From Vishniacozyma victoriae (taxonomy: Eukaryota > Basidiomycota > Tremellomycetes > Tremellales > Bulleribasidiaceae): a stretch of 64,000 nucleotides of DNA. The stretch's first letter is position 1, and each line of letters starts with the position of its first letter. The stretch lies in contig JADPYG010000088.1 in the NCBI GenBank assembly GCA_017654735.1, positions 1,798,001-1,862,000 of the forward strand, in the 5' to 3' direction. Shown piece by piece: positions 9,848 through 21,612 of this stretch. Below the pieces are notes generated by a model that worked only from the letters and a program-made list of their open reading frames with translations, did no database searches and was not told the DNA's origin. The translations under genes were made by a program, and so were the position numbers.

Positions 9848-10720
9848 ATGGGCAAGCAACTAGTTGTATTCGATTTCGATTGGTCATTTGTTGATCAAGA
9901 TACGGATAGATGGGTATTTGAAGTCCTTTCGACCGAATTGAGGCGTTTGCTGCAAGATAGGAAGAAAGGCCAGGGGACTGGAATTCAATGTACACCTGAT
10001 GTCGTGTAGGTCCGCTTCTGAACTTTGGTGATTCCTGGCTTATGATAGGAATGATACTATGGAGGATTTGTTCAAGGCTGGGTATAAGAAGGATGATATT
10101 CTTGATGCTTTGAGGATACTACCTTTCGTACGTCTGTGCACTGAGGTAACGCTGATCAGTAGCACCCCGCTATGAAACGTGCTGTCCTTGGTTTGAAGAA
10201 ACGTTTACCAGAGACCACTTTCCTCTGCCTATCAAACTCCAACGAGGTCTACATTAAGACCATCCTCGAGGTGAGCTTGCGCTCGCTCTGAATTGGTACA
10301 TAAGCTGATATACAGAAACACGGCCTATCCGACCTCTTTGACCAAATCATCACCAACCCCGCCCACTGGGATTCTGGATCTCCAGATTGGCTACACGTCG
10401 GACGTCGGCACCCCAAATCCGAACCTCCTCACCCATGTACCGTCGGCTGTCTCGCAAACATGTGCAAAGGTGATGAACTCGATGCATACCTAAAAGCCCA
10501 CGGCGGAAAGGACAGTTTCGAAAAGATCAGTTATGTCGGTGATGGAGGAAACGATTTCTGCCCATTGCTCAGGATGCGTCAAGCCGATATCGCATTCGTC
10601 AGGCAGGGATTCGAGTTGGAAGAGAGGTGTAAGAAGGAAGGAGAAAAATGCGGATCTAAAGTCGATGTGAAGCTCTGGGAACAGGCTTGGCAGATTGACG
10701 AGTACTTCCAGCAATTATAG
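9848..10720 (+). CDS. HAD-superfamily phosphatase, PHOSPHO1/2-like
   Basis: This is a cytosolic phosphatase of the family acting on phosphocholine/phosphoethanolamine (PHOSPHO1) or pyridoxal phosphate (PHOSPHO2); the substrate here is unknown. The N-terminus LVVFDFDWSFVDQDTDRWV carries the DxD nucleophile motif and the family-specific DxDxW continuation. DLFKAGYKKDDILDALRILP follows, then FLCLSNSNEVYIKTIL with the motif II Ser. A Cys/His-rich stretch (HPCTVGCLANMCKGDEL) is typical of the family. Motif III/IV is KISYVGDGGNDFCPLL. The protein ends QIDEYFQQL at the TAG at 10718-10720. Introns are short. A Trp in the DFDWS motif, where Lys or Arg is more common, is a small oddity. Confidence 0.88.
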
Positions 10721-10790
10721 ACTCAGGGGGAAGTATAGTAATACAGTCATGCATGTTGGGTACATTTGTCCATGGGTTCCCTGGTGTCGC

Positions 10791-11311
10791 CTAGATCCTG
10801 TAACCACCTCCAGCTTTTGCTTGATCGTGTATCGCACTCCAGATTCCTCTTGCCGATTCCGCACCGGGTCCAGCCTCCAGTGTCGAATTCTTTAATGGCT
10901 TGATCTTTGCTCCGGACGATGTTAGGAGTAGGTCGACCTGCTAGTTAGCTACGTTTCATGTCTGTTGGGGATGCCAGCTGACCTTTTTCTGAACCTCATT
11001 TGCTTCCAATTTGTTTACGCAAATCACCTTATCTCGCCCATTCACTACCTATTAGCTATATCCAGTAGTGATCATGGCAGCTCACCATAATGTCCCCTCA
11101 AGACAGCAGCCTTCCCTCTCCTCAACTTCCTCACTAGAACCTCAACATCGGGATTCGCCTGAGCCATCGCTAATAATGGACGACGCAGATATGAACGCAC
11201 ACCATGTTGCGAAGGCGATAATGGGTCGTAATCGAATATGAGGCGACGAAGGGGAGTGATAAAGTGTTGATATCCGCTAACGGGTAGTGTTCTTGGTGTT
11301 ATACGAGGCAT
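10791..11311 (-). CDS. MRPL51: Mitochondrial ribosomal protein mL43 (L51/S25/CI-B8 domain)
   Basis: This is a large-subunit mitoribosomal protein with a thioredoxin-like L51/S25/CI-B8 fold. Exon 1 (11080-11311) gives MPRITPRTLPVSGYQHFITP and the family block HGVRSYLRRPLLAMAQANPD, then RGKAAVLRGHY. Exon 2 gives VVNGRDKVICVNKLEANEVQ, and exon 3 gives DLLLTSSGAKIKPLKNSTLEAG, ending GGGYRI at the TAG at 10791-10793. The Arg-rich N-terminus fits mitochondrial import. It is convergent with the phosphatase gene, only 70 bases apart. Confidence 0.9.
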
Positions 11312-11468
11312 TATGAATATGTATATAGTGGTTGTATAGTAGGATGGTTCAATCTGGAAATTCAGATCATTGAATCAATATCTTAAATGGACGGATAAAA
11401 CAAGTTTCACCTTGGCATGACTTGACTGTTCAATGTGTACGGAGTGGAGTATACATATATTCAAGACC

Positions 11469-12333
11469 ATGGTAGTGCCATTACATATAGGGGATTCTTC
11501 CCCACTAGACCCATCACTAGTACTCCCACTACCATCAAAATTACCATCAGATCCAACACAAGCTCTAGAACAGCTAAGCGCAGCAATCGAAGCTCAACTC
11601 GACCCGTCAATCCCTTCATCTTCAAAACTACCTATGCAGGTGATAACCGCTCAGATACGGTCAACACATCGAGATGCACAGATATCAGTCAATGCAGCTA
11701 GGTCAGGAACTGCGGAGGAGAGAGCGAGGCTGGATGCGGTAGATGTGGATCTGAGGACTATTGAATATGAGCGTGATAGAGTGAGGGATGAGATCAACCG
11801 GTGTGCGGAATACGCGTATGCCATCTCGCCAATACCTGAGAGATTCAAGCTGATTGGATAGACCAGAGTTTGAGAAGCTGGAACTGCCGGATCTACAAAC
11901 GTATCTGGACGGCCTAACGGAAGAACAGAGAGCCGCACTTCGTGAGTCCACTCCTCGCCCTTCCTATCATCCGATCACTGACGGGATACAGCAGCGCCAG
12001 AAGACGATTCATACGAAGATAAACTTACAATTGCTCGACTCGAGACCGAACTAGCGGAGATCATCCAGTAAGTATCCACTCTCCCATGTCCTGCAGAGAT
12101 CACGCTAATAATCAGACGAGAGGAATTATTAGCGTCTCTGACGAAAGAGCAGGACTCGATCATCAAGACCAAGAAGGAGATCAAGCAGAGGTTCGACGCT
12201 GTCGATACTTACTTGAACGATTACTCCAAGGTAAGCTACATACGCCCCTGTAGAGGACGTGTAAAGCTGATCCTAGACTACAAATGCTGTCTCAAGAAAG
12301 ATCAAGGATGTTGGCGGGTCCACATCGACATAG
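11469..12333 (+). CDS. THOC5: THO complex subunit 5-like (THOC5/FMIP family)
   Basis: THOC5 is part of the nuclear THO/TREX complex coupling transcription to mRNA export. The ATG at 11469 opens a Pro/Ser-rich start followed by a helical region. The run DAVDVDLRTIEYERDRVRDE and INRCAEYAPEFEKLELPD matches the family pattern of a YE..R...EI..C motif and a short acidic loop. After two introns a coiled coil follows (DKLTIARLETELAEI, REELLASLTKEQDSIIKTKK), then RFDAVDTYLNDYSK, ending KDVGGSTST at the TAG at 12331-12333. At about 210 residues it is much shorter than animal THOC5, in line with the short fungal versions. The family call rests on pattern rather than long identity. Confidence 0.65.
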
Positions 12334-12389
12334 AATTGGGGAACATTGATACAACAATCACAACTACAGTTACCAGCATAATAACAAGC

Positions 12390-12428
12390 ATGTATGTATA
12401 TGTATATGTATATGTATAAGTATGTATA
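12390..12428. repeat. TATG/TATATG microsatellite
   Basis: About 39 bases of (TGTATA)n/(TGTATG)n simple repeat lie in the 100-base gap between the convergent THOC5-like and LysM genes, so within one or both 3' UTRs. It may supply polyadenylation-type UGUA/UAUA signals in both directions. Confidence 0.8.
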
Positions 12429-12436
12429 GATCTACA

Positions 12437-13862
12437 CTAGTCAAACTTCTTACTCTCGCTCGTCGTCCGGTGATTATTTCCGTTCCGTTTTGGTATCTCA
12501 AAAGAAGATCTGGGGCGGAGTTCCAGGGAGACATCTTGATGACTCGCGCTGCGTGCCGGTGATGATGCTCCTGACCCCGGCTTTGATGGATTGGCCGAAG
12601 CCAGAGGCGTCCGCCTACTCCCAAAGAGGTGTGATGTAGTCGGCGGAGGTGGTGGGATGGTGAATAATGAAGATAGGCGATTGACAAGTGTATCCGCGGC
12701 CGTCGGTGTGATGGGTCCGGGCGTGGACCCATTAGGAGGTCGTAGCCTGACGACTTTACTGACTGGCTTACTAGGTGTCGGTATACGAGGTTGTAGAGGT
12801 GAAGGTAGAGTCGAGAGATCGTTCGATATAGAAGGTCCGTCCCTCTGATCACTGGCTCGACGTGGTGGATGCCGTGTGATATGGGAGTTGCGTAGTGGTG
12901 AATCGAGTGATCTTCTCGGATCCGGTGGTTTCTGTTTAGGAAAGAATTGTAATTGTGACCGTGGGATTCGAACTATATCCAGTATCCTCACATTCGGCTC
13001 CACTTCCTCCTCCTCCATCTGACCTCCATCAAGAGAAACTCGGGCATTATCCATACTTCCCCGTCCATAATTGAGGTTTGTAGAAGGCATAAATTCCCTA
13101 GCACTATCTTCCCACGCATCGTATTCCACATCGACAAGTTTTGGACTTGCATCTATACTCTTCCCCTTCCCTTTACCTTTGTTACGAGTATCTTTGGCGG
13201 TGAGGGTTACCTGTCCCTCGCCTGGTCCTCGGGTGAATGTGTCGCGGGCTTTCTGCCATTTACAAGCTTCGAGGGGTACGTATAGATGTGTACGGAGGTG
13301 GACTGGGTCGGATGCCCATAATTTATTGATCTTGCGTAGTGTTGCGACCTGGTCATTTAGCTTTTGGGAGTCGGTGAGAATAGACCGAGGTATACTCACG
13401 TCAATTCCATATAGCAACGCAATTCCAGGCATAGACTCCTCTGGCTTGACCTAGGTCGTTAGCACCATCATTTCAACGAGCGATCAGACGTACCTTGTGT
13501 ATTAAGACCTCAACCTCCTCCGCCCCAGCCCCCGCATTACTAGTACTCATCCTCAATAAATCAAGTGAACCCCTCTCACTCCCACTCCTACTACTCTCCG
13601 CAACCTGCCTTTCCGTCTCACTAGTCAATCTCATCAACGCCGGCCGAGAAACATCTCCAAGAACATCTAAAGATCCATTCTTGGTATGCTGGGAATGAGG
13701 ATGAAGGAGGTCGGTAGTATGAAGAGGATGAGGTGGGGTCTTTTTACGTGATGGACCTGCTTGAGCTTGGTCTTGGTTGTTGTTGATCATTTCATCTTCG
13801 TCGTCATCGTCGTCGAAAGAAGCCCATGGATCGAGGGGTGGAGAGGGCGGTAATTGGATCAT
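12437..13862 (-). CDS. Intracellular LysM-domain protein
   Basis: The protein opens with a Pro/Asp-rich segment (PLDPWASFDDDDDEDEM) and a Ser-rich region. One LysM domain spans three exons around residue 130: VEVLIHKV, then PEESMPGIALLYGID, then VATLRKINKLWASDPVHLR and THLYVPLEAC. This is the pattern of the intracellular LYSMD1/2-type LysM rather than the chitin-binding secreted effectors. There is no signal peptide. About 280 residues of mostly disordered Ser/Pro/Arg-rich tail follow, ending SESKKFD at 12437. Function in fungi is not established. It shares a short divergent promoter with the small gene at 14034. Confidence 0.8.
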
Positions 13863-14033
13863 CTGCCCTAGCTAAGGAGCCTTTGGGTATAGAGGTGACA
13901 GTAAGTAGAGTGGGGATCGGTCAAGGCCGAAGGAATTACGCGACGGAAAGTAAAGTACAAAGTTGATTCAACTATATGTCTCTCTTGTACATCACTCAGC
14001 AACGACTACTACAATACCGATAGATCCTTAGAG

Positions 14034-14575
14034 ATGGTACGTGACAAGCAAAGATATGATCAGCTAATAGCAGCCGCCCAAACGATCAGATTTGATTCAT
14101 GTGGCATTCCATTTCCATAAATCAGCTGTATGGCTCTCAGTCCCCAGCTCAACGTACGTTCCCCCTTCCCTTCCTCCATAAAATCAAGCCTGACATCTCA
14201 GGACACTATCAGCACTCAAATCAAAATTACTACCAGCTTTCAAACCCCTCGAATCTATCATTCCCCCTCCCTTTCCTCAGTCGGAGTCGGATTTCCAACT
14301 CTACGACGATAAAGAAGTCATCGAAGGTGCAGAACCTGCTGAGGGGGAATTGAAGAGTTTGGAAGATGGAGATTTGAGGAACAAGACTTTACTTTCGTTG
14401 AAATGGCCTATGTGGAAGAAGGTCTATGTTTCGTGAGTTGCCTCTAGTGATTATGGGTGGGGCTGATTGTAGATTCAAGAATGCTGATGGAGAATTCGGC
14501 AAACCGGAATATACGATACCAGATGCTGATGATGGTGATGCTGATCAAGAGGGAGGTGATGAGGTCGCAGCATAA
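14034..14575 (+). CDS. Small protein of unknown function, possible ubiquitin-like fold
   Basis: I do not recognise this family. The first coding exon appears to be the ATG alone (14034-14036), followed by a very short intron (34 or 37 bases, depending on which AG is used). Exon 2 then reads PPKRSDLIHVAFHFHKSAVW and LSVPSSTTLSALKSKLLPAF; the strand-turn-strand-helix pattern resembles a beta-grasp (ubiquitin-like) N-terminus. Further exons give FKPLESIIPPPFPQSESDF, DLRNKTLLSLKWPMWKKVYV and an acidic C-terminus ending DQEGGDEVAA at the TAA at 14573-14575. Total about 140 residues. The frame is consistent across three introns with CTGAC/CTGAT branch sites, which supports a real gene. Confidence 0.6.
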
Positions 14576-14663
14576 TGAGCTTGGGGTGTAGAATGTAAAT
14601 TGTAATGTGTATAAATTACAAAAATGATGAATACAGGTCATTAATTTCGTTACTTTACTCGAT

Positions 14664-17347
14664 TCACTCTTCAATGATCCCAGACATCCCCTCCCCCTCT
14701 CCCTCCTCTTCTTCTTCTTCTTCACCATCATCTCCCTCCATATCGAGCACCTCGACTTCCTTTCCATCTTCCATCATCACACATCCTACTCTTCTACCTT
14801 TTCGTCCGTTGAGCGCTATACTTGCGCGCCCCTCTTCTGTTGTAGATACAGTTTTGAGGTAATGGAATTTCGGTGATGCCTCGGCAAGTGGGTATGAGGG
14901 CTATCATCAGCTCGTGTTTTTACTGTAAATGTCGAACAGCTTACAGTCCCATACCATACAAGTGGTAGTGTCGATAATTCAGTGATTACCTCGATCTTCT
15001 CGAATTCACGTCCAGCGTATGTCAAGGTAGAAAGCACCCTTATCCCACCTTCGAATTCCAGAAGCAAAGCCGATTCGATATCATCAAAGAATGATATTGC
15101 AAGAACTTTCATGCCGGGTAAGGCGATTTTCGTACATTGATTCTTATCCGCCAAGATGTACACTTAAATCAGCTTTGTCACCAGGTAGAACTTACGAATT
15201 TCTTGTCCAGGCAAGATGGCGGCTGTCATTTCCCGCCCATCTACTATTCTCGTATCAACCAGAGCTCCCTCGATCGACTTCCAACCCGTAGACCTCTCCG
15301 CACCGACGTCCCTCGATTTTACAAGGGCTTTAAGGGATGCAATAAGGGTATTTGCCCAAACCCACGGTTCCAGCTCCAATACCCTCGGTTCCTCCGGATC
15401 CTCTGGCTCCTCCTTGATGTAAGGTTTATGAGAAACAGTATCAGGTGAAGAGGGGATATCAGGAGATGAATGAATCACCCCACTCTCCTCAATCGTACTC
15501 ATATCCACAGACGAATCTATCGATTCCTCAACAGGCACAGGTGGTGTTTCTTGTACAGCCTCCCGCTTAGACAGTCCAGTCAATAACCTTATAGTCTCCG
15601 CTAGGACTTCGCTCATATTCCTCGACACAGGTTTCGGATTCGCATCAAACCCTTCAGGGAGGGTTTCGTCGGGTGGTCGTTGTCGGAATTGTTGTGGGAG
15701 GTGAATGAGGAGTGGGGATTTGACGAATCCGTTCTTAAGGAAATACCAGACTAGTTTGGTATCGCTCAAAGAAGGTAGGAAGGCATCGGTACTGATATCT
15801 TGTGCAGCCGTCCGACCGATTTCTGTCATTAGCGAAGCAAGGGTAAAGTGGACATACCGTATTTCAACCACTTCATCCATTCTGAAGCTGCATACATTTC
15901 CTCTTGGGCTTGTTGTCGCATCCTCTCGATCAGTTTCGCGAAGCCCACAGCGACTGCCAAGCTCTGCTCGACGGCATCTGTATGTAGTCCAAGCTTTGCG
16001 TAGCTTGATCTATCCGTCAGAACGATTTGGCAAGAGCTTTTGGACGGAACCTACACCATACTCCAGCCTCTCATCTCCTCTAACAATAGAATGACACGTT
16101 CTATAGAAGGTCCCACACTTTCGGCAAATACTTTTTGGATAGTCTTGTAGCTCGTCTCGAGGGATAATTCCCATTTTGCTATAGTCTGCGAATCAGCCCA
16201 TGGTCAGGAATGGGTGCACTTACCCTTCCAGTAAGCCTATTCCCTAGCCATTCTGCTATTGCAGGTGATGCTCGGCCAGTGATGAGTAATTGAAATAGCT
16301 GGGCATGTACTTCTTCTATCGACGCTATCATCAGTATTGGCGTTGATTTGAAGACTTACATCCTCGTTGCTCTCCACATGATTCCAGCTCTTCTCGCCAG
16401 ATCATCGTCTGTTTCTCTCCTTCCTTGAATGCATCCCCCACAGATTCCAATCCTCGTAGTACAATGTCCAAAAATCCACTGAGGCGATCACAAGTCCTCG
16501 CGAGCTTCAACAATTGCTCGTCAACCACTTGCCCCCGCCCAAGGGGTAATGTTCCCGTCAACAACCGTTTCGAGGATGATCCGTCGGGGGACTGAACAGA
16601 GAGCACATGTGGTGGAGATGGGACTATGGTCGGTAAGAGTGAAGGGAATGAATCGAGTTTAGAGTGTGGTGAGATGGTGGATGCCTTCTTTGGTTTGGCA
16701 GCGTTTGGAAGCATGAAAGGCAGTACACTACTATCAGCACCGTCCATATACGTGAACATGAGTGAAAGCTCACTTGGCTGCTTGAGGAGGTTCAACGGGG
16801 GTAGGACGAGGTAATGAATCGATAATCATCCCCGCAGATCCCCTTTGTCGTTTGGGCCAGTCATCAACACTTTCCGTCCAGCGTAGATCCCACCATGTTT
16901 CCGAGGTACTTGGTCCAGATTCTTGAATATCAAGTTTGATAGACTTGACTAGGTCTCCTGTATGTACTGAGAAATGTTCCAAGGCCATTATGGGCGCTGC
17001 TAGTCCTTGCGCCGCTCTCGAAACCAGGATAGTCAAATACAGCCCTAACCATCAGCTGTAACTCACGTAGATGTGGGGATCAAGATACCATCATGTGACC
17101 ATGCAAGACCTCTTACTTGTCCTTCGACATCACTCTCCCAGACCTTGCTACCCGACATTCTCCATAATGCGAGTTTCGTATATTTCCCAGAACCGACTTT
17201 ATCCTTCCCCTTGCCCGAGTTCCCGCCATTACCCAAAAGGACAACCAGGTCCATTGTGGGATTACATGCTTGAGAATGCAAGACATGTGGAGTTGGCAAG
17301 TGGAGAGTAGCTAGCGGCGTGAAAGCCGTGCTTGAACTTGGGTCCAT
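14664..17347 (-). CDS. APC4: Anaphase-promoting complex subunit 4
   Basis: APC4 is a scaffold subunit of the APC/C ubiquitin ligase, with an N-terminal WD40 propeller and a central helical domain. The N-terminus shows FTPLATLHLPTPHVLHSQAC, MDLVVLLGNG, KLALWRMSGSKVWESDVEGQ and VRGLAWSHDG, the family's first propeller blades. The central region has ELSLMFTYMDGAD and DEQLLKLARTCDRLSGFLDI followed by VLRGLESVGDAF, typical of the APC4 long domain. Later exons carry DEVVEIRYVHFTLASLMTEI and the C-terminal propeller part (KVLAISFFDDIESALLLEF). The end is strongly acidic (DGEEEEEEGEGEG) and stops at 14664-14666. The start is only about 140 bases from the divergent zinc-finger gene. Confidence 0.85.
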
Positions 17348-17484
17348 TATTGCTGTCGATGGGTGGTCATTACCTCAAGACGCGTCAAGGCACAAAAAGA
17401 AGTCATCCAACTCCGCCTCCACGTGGGGTTTCAGCATCATCCTCCCTCAACCCCATCAACCGCATACCATCAACTGTACTTACC

Positions 17485-18953
17485 ATGCCCTCTTCCCCCG
17501 CCGTACCCCGAGTCCGTTTAGGACCAAGATTCGCAGCTGTGAACGATGTCGACAGGGACGTAGAAGAAGCATTAGGTCTGGAACCGGAACAACCACAATC
17601 ACAACCTGAAGCGGGACTTGAAGTAGAGGAACAGGAACCAGAGGCAGGACCTGGGACTTCTGTAGCGGAAGAAATGGAAGTTGATGTAAAAGGAGTAGAC
17701 GAGGAGATTGACGAGTTGTTAAGTGAGACGGAAGAGCCAGCGGGGAAAGATAGTAGTGGGTGGAAATGTCGTTGGGATGATTGTTGGAAAGATCAGGATA
17801 GTCAGGATGTACTGGTTGAACATCTCCAGACTGGTAGGTATCCCCTTCAATCACATGAGACAAATGGCTGATGGGTAGAACATATTGGTCAAGGAAGAGA
17901 ATCATATGTCTGTCAATGGGAATTATGCCCAAGGAAGGGACAGAAGCAAGCAACAAGGCATTCACTCATTACACATTGTCGGGCTCATACGGGTGAAAGA
18001 CCATATACATGTCAAGAGCCTGGTACGTCCTCTCATCTCAACATGGTGTCTGCTAAGACCTAGATTGCGGAAAAACATTCACTCGATCCGACGCTTTAAC
18101 AAAACACCTGAGATCACTACACAATATAACCCCCGAGATCCCACCACGGAAAAAGGGAAAAGACGCTTCAGGCCAAATACTACCAATGACTACCCTCCCC
18201 CTTGAATCACCCCAGACTTCCCCTCTGTTGGTGACGAAACCAGCACCAAAAGAAAAAGGAGATGTCAACGCCGACGTCGACGAAGCCATTGCCGATATCT
18301 TACCACTCTCACCGACATTACCTATTCCACCCGTGCCAGCACCTACGAAAGCACCTTCGAAAGCGAAACCAAGAAGATCGAGGGCTAAAACTGAAAGAGG
18401 GAAAATGGCCGCTGCTCAAGCTCAAGCATCTGGTTCTAGCAGTTCTATTCCGAAAGGGCAACAGACACGTATACGGAATTTCGCATTACCACTTCCATCA
18501 ACTTCATCATTTTACAACCCAGGCATGGGCGAGTTGAATAACGACGAAGATCTATCAAGCGTGTTACCGAGACTATTCGGTCGACATACATTCTGGGAAG
18601 GGTCGGATGATGATGAACCCGCTCTGGACCTTATTAGGGATATTAGAACGAGGGACCGCAGACCACCACCCGCTGGAGTAACAGAAGACGAGTACGATTC
18701 ATTGGACGAGATGATACCTCCAATAGGTCCAGTGAGGGTCATTGGAGAGACGGAACATCCCGATGGATCAGAGGTGGCTGTTCCCGTCATGAGTCGGAGT
18801 AGATGTCAGGCTAGGTTCATGATGGCTAAAGCGAAAGTCATGTTGTTAGCGGAAGAAAATGAGATGAGGAGGAAAGAATTGGAAGCGACAATGAATGAGG
18901 AGATTGAGCTGGATAAGCAGTTGTCAAAGCGCAATCGCCATACCACCAAGTAA
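17485..18953 (+). CDS. C2H2 zinc-finger protein (GLI/ZIC-like fingers), possible INO80-subunit relative
   Basis: The protein begins MPSSPAVPRVRLGPRFAAVN, then an acidic Glu/Pro-rich segment. Three C2H2 fingers span two introns: WKCRWDDCWKDQDSQDVLVE.H, then YVCQWELCPRKGQKQATRHS with HCRAHTGERPY, then CQEPDCGKTFTRSDALTKHL.H. The tryptophan-containing, long-spaced first fingers followed by a TGERPY linker are GLI/ZIC/YY1-like. The long C-terminal part is Pro/Ser/Lys-rich and ends with a conserved-looking basic/helical block (RCQARFMMAKAKVMLLAEEN). Fungal INO80 subunit Iec1 has a similar layout, but the match is not secure, so a specific transcription factor is equally possible. Codons are continuous to the TAA at 18951-18953. 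Confidence 0.75.
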
Positions 18954-19096
18954 TCCCAGTCGGGAATGTCGTTCACGTTGTATGAATCTATGTGATAGTC
19001 TCGCACGGATCCTTCATCAAATCTTCATGCGTATCTACAAGCGTCACTTCCAAGACCCACAGCTTGTGCTCAATACAACTACCGTGTCCCGTCCAC

Positions 19097-21341
19097 CTAG
19101 CTAAGCTGAGGCATGTGGACAGTAGCTTTATGTCCAAGAGCATCTCCCTCAGGCCACAAAGAAGTCGTAGTCTACAATCAGCTTACACCTCCATATCAAG
19201 CGGAATACACACCTTTCGTTCGGTATAGAACTCGATACCAGTCTTTCCATAGAATGGGATTTGACCCTTGAAACTTCCCTTGTTTCCTGACCAATTGAAC
19301 ATGGGTAGAGGGACCTGAGGATTAGCTCTCTTTACAAATAAGATATCAAGTGGCTGAAGGGACATACGGGTACTGCAACGTTGATTCCGATTTGTCCAGG
19401 TTCAGCTTGTAGTTCGAATTTCCTAGCTGCTGCTCCGTTGTTTGTCTTTTGTCAGTATTTGTGGCATGTTATAGACCCGCAAACGCACAAAGAGAGCAGC
19501 TCCATTTCCACTTTCTTATCAGCTTCCTCATCGTCGTAGTGGGAGTGGGGTGACTTACTATTTATTAGCATTGATGATCTCAATAGCTTCATCCATAGTT
19601 TCCGCAGCAACGATACTCAAGACAGGTCCAAAGATTTCATTCCTGTCATCAGCCTTACACACAAGAGTGAAATCAGGACCCACTTGTAAGCATCCATATC
19701 GGTCGTAACCTCCACGATGGTAGGTCCAACAAAATTTCCTTCGGGGTATTCGGCGACTGTACATCCTCGTCCATCTAACAAGATCTTTCCACCCTGGGTC
19801 TCGACGGATGCGATGGCAGCTTCGATCCTCTCTTTAGCTTGAGGGGAGATGACTGGTCCGCTATTTACGTCAGCTTTACATGCAGTGAAACCAGCGGAGA
19901 GGACATGCATGTCGGTTCCTTCCTCGAAACCACCAGAGATCTTTAGGTTCTTGGCTCGCTCGACTAGTTCTGGGATCCACTGCCTTGCTGGGCCGACAAA
20001 AATTGCTGTAAATGATCAGCGTGTTCGTTGATGAGGTTAGGTAGACGTACCGACAGAAAGAGCCATACATCGCTGACCCGCAGCTCCGAATGCAGCTCCA
20101 GCCACAGCATTCAGTGTCAAGTTCTTGTTTGCTACTCGTCAATCACCCAATCAAGAGACATGTAGTCGCTTACCATCAGGCATGATGACAGCGTGGTTCT
20201 TCGCACCCAAGTTCGCCTGAACCCGCTTTCCGAGTGGTGTTGCTCTGATATCAGCAATGCCCTGGTAGGGAGGACATACCGCTCATAGATGTGAGTACCG
20301 GCATTATCACCGCCAACGAAGGAAATTGCTTTGATTGCTGGATGGTCACAGATCCTGTTGACGGTGTCTGCTGATCCGTGGACACTGATCGTCAATATGA
20401 TTGCGAGGTAGAGTAGCTGACATACACATTGACGACTCCTGGGGGCATACCTGCCCTTTCGCAGAGCTCTGCGATGATCATCGTAGCTCCTGGATCCCGC
20501 TCGGATGGCTTTACCACAAGCGTGTTTCCTGTCTATCAGCTGTATTCTTGGAAGGTGTAGCTACTTACCAGTAACGGTAGCCAAAGCAGCTGACCAGAGC
20601 ACAATCCTATCTATGAGCTGGACTCTCGCTGCGATCGAAGTAGCTTACATCGCAGGGAAGTTGAATGGCGTGATAGCGGCACAGACCCCTAGAGGGAGTC
20701 GCCGAGAGTAGGTATCCATATCCTTCGTGACCTCAAGCTTATCTCCCAACATATTGGACGTGATGGCAGTAGCGGCCTCGACGACCTGCAGACCTCGATG
20801 AACATCACCTTGAGCATCTGCGAATGTCTTTCCCTGTTCCAACACGATCGATTTGGCGATGTCCGGCATATGTTCTCGGATCAAGTGTTGCAATCTGACA
20901 TCAGCTCTCAGCGAGATCGAAGCCTTGCAAGCTTACTGAAACATAACCTGCTGGCGCCTGAGAATGGAGGTCTGAGACCAGGTCTTGTAAGCTTGAGAAG
21001 CAGCGTCGACAGCTGCGTTGAACTCCTTCTCAGTAGTCTCCGGTACCGTGTTGACCAAAGTCTGAGTTGACTAAAGCATGAGTCACCGCACCAAGTGCAT
21101 TACAAAGACATACCGGGTCCCTGACTTCCAGCCACTTCTTTGCAGAAGAACCAACAAACTCTCCTCCAATGTAGTTCTTAGTCTTGCCCCCATTGGCAGT
21201 AGTACCCTTCCACTTGGTACTAACCTCTTCAGCAGCTTTCATCGCCAATGGCGCGAACTTTGCCGATGACGAAGAAGAGGTGGCAGCTGCTGTAGAAGCA
21301 TATCTGAGGTTACGGGGTAGGTATCGTGGGAGTCGTAGCAT
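19097..21341 (-). CDS. Methylmalonate-semialdehyde dehydrogenase (ALDH6 family), mitochondrial
   Basis: This enzyme converts methylmalonate (or malonate) semialdehyde plus CoA and NAD+ to propionyl-CoA (or acetyl-CoA) in valine and pyrimidine breakdown. A Ser/Ala/Arg-rich mitochondrial presequence ([20 protein letters not shown]) precedes [20 protein letters not shown], the family start. Then come [64 protein letters not shown] with the catalytic Cys, [20 protein letters not shown] and [17 protein letters not shown]. It ends with a [12 protein letters not shown] block and a final exon ending HMPQLS at the TAG at 19097-19099. About ten short introns interrupt the gene. Confidence 0.93.
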
Positions 21342-21612
21342 CTTGTCTTGGGTATACTATCTGAGTTGGGCAGTAGTAGATAGTAGGTGTAGATGGTCGG
21401 ACTATGATATTCGGGTTTAAAGGAAGAGTTCCGGCCGGTAGACACGCGCATCCGACTTTACCGGGGATGTTGGAGACCCCATAGGTATGTTGTAGGCTTG
21501 GGGAGAAAGTGGAGGTGTGCGCCTAACTCATATCCCGACGTCACTCTGTATCAACTCGTGCAAGAGTATACCTGTCATTCGGCTTCTTATTGAGCACACT
21601 ACTATCAGAGTT

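Noticed and set aside
12390..12428. Repeated TGTATA units considered as a CRISPR-like or functional array
   Set aside because: It is a simple microsatellite without unique spacers, in a eukaryotic 3' UTR.
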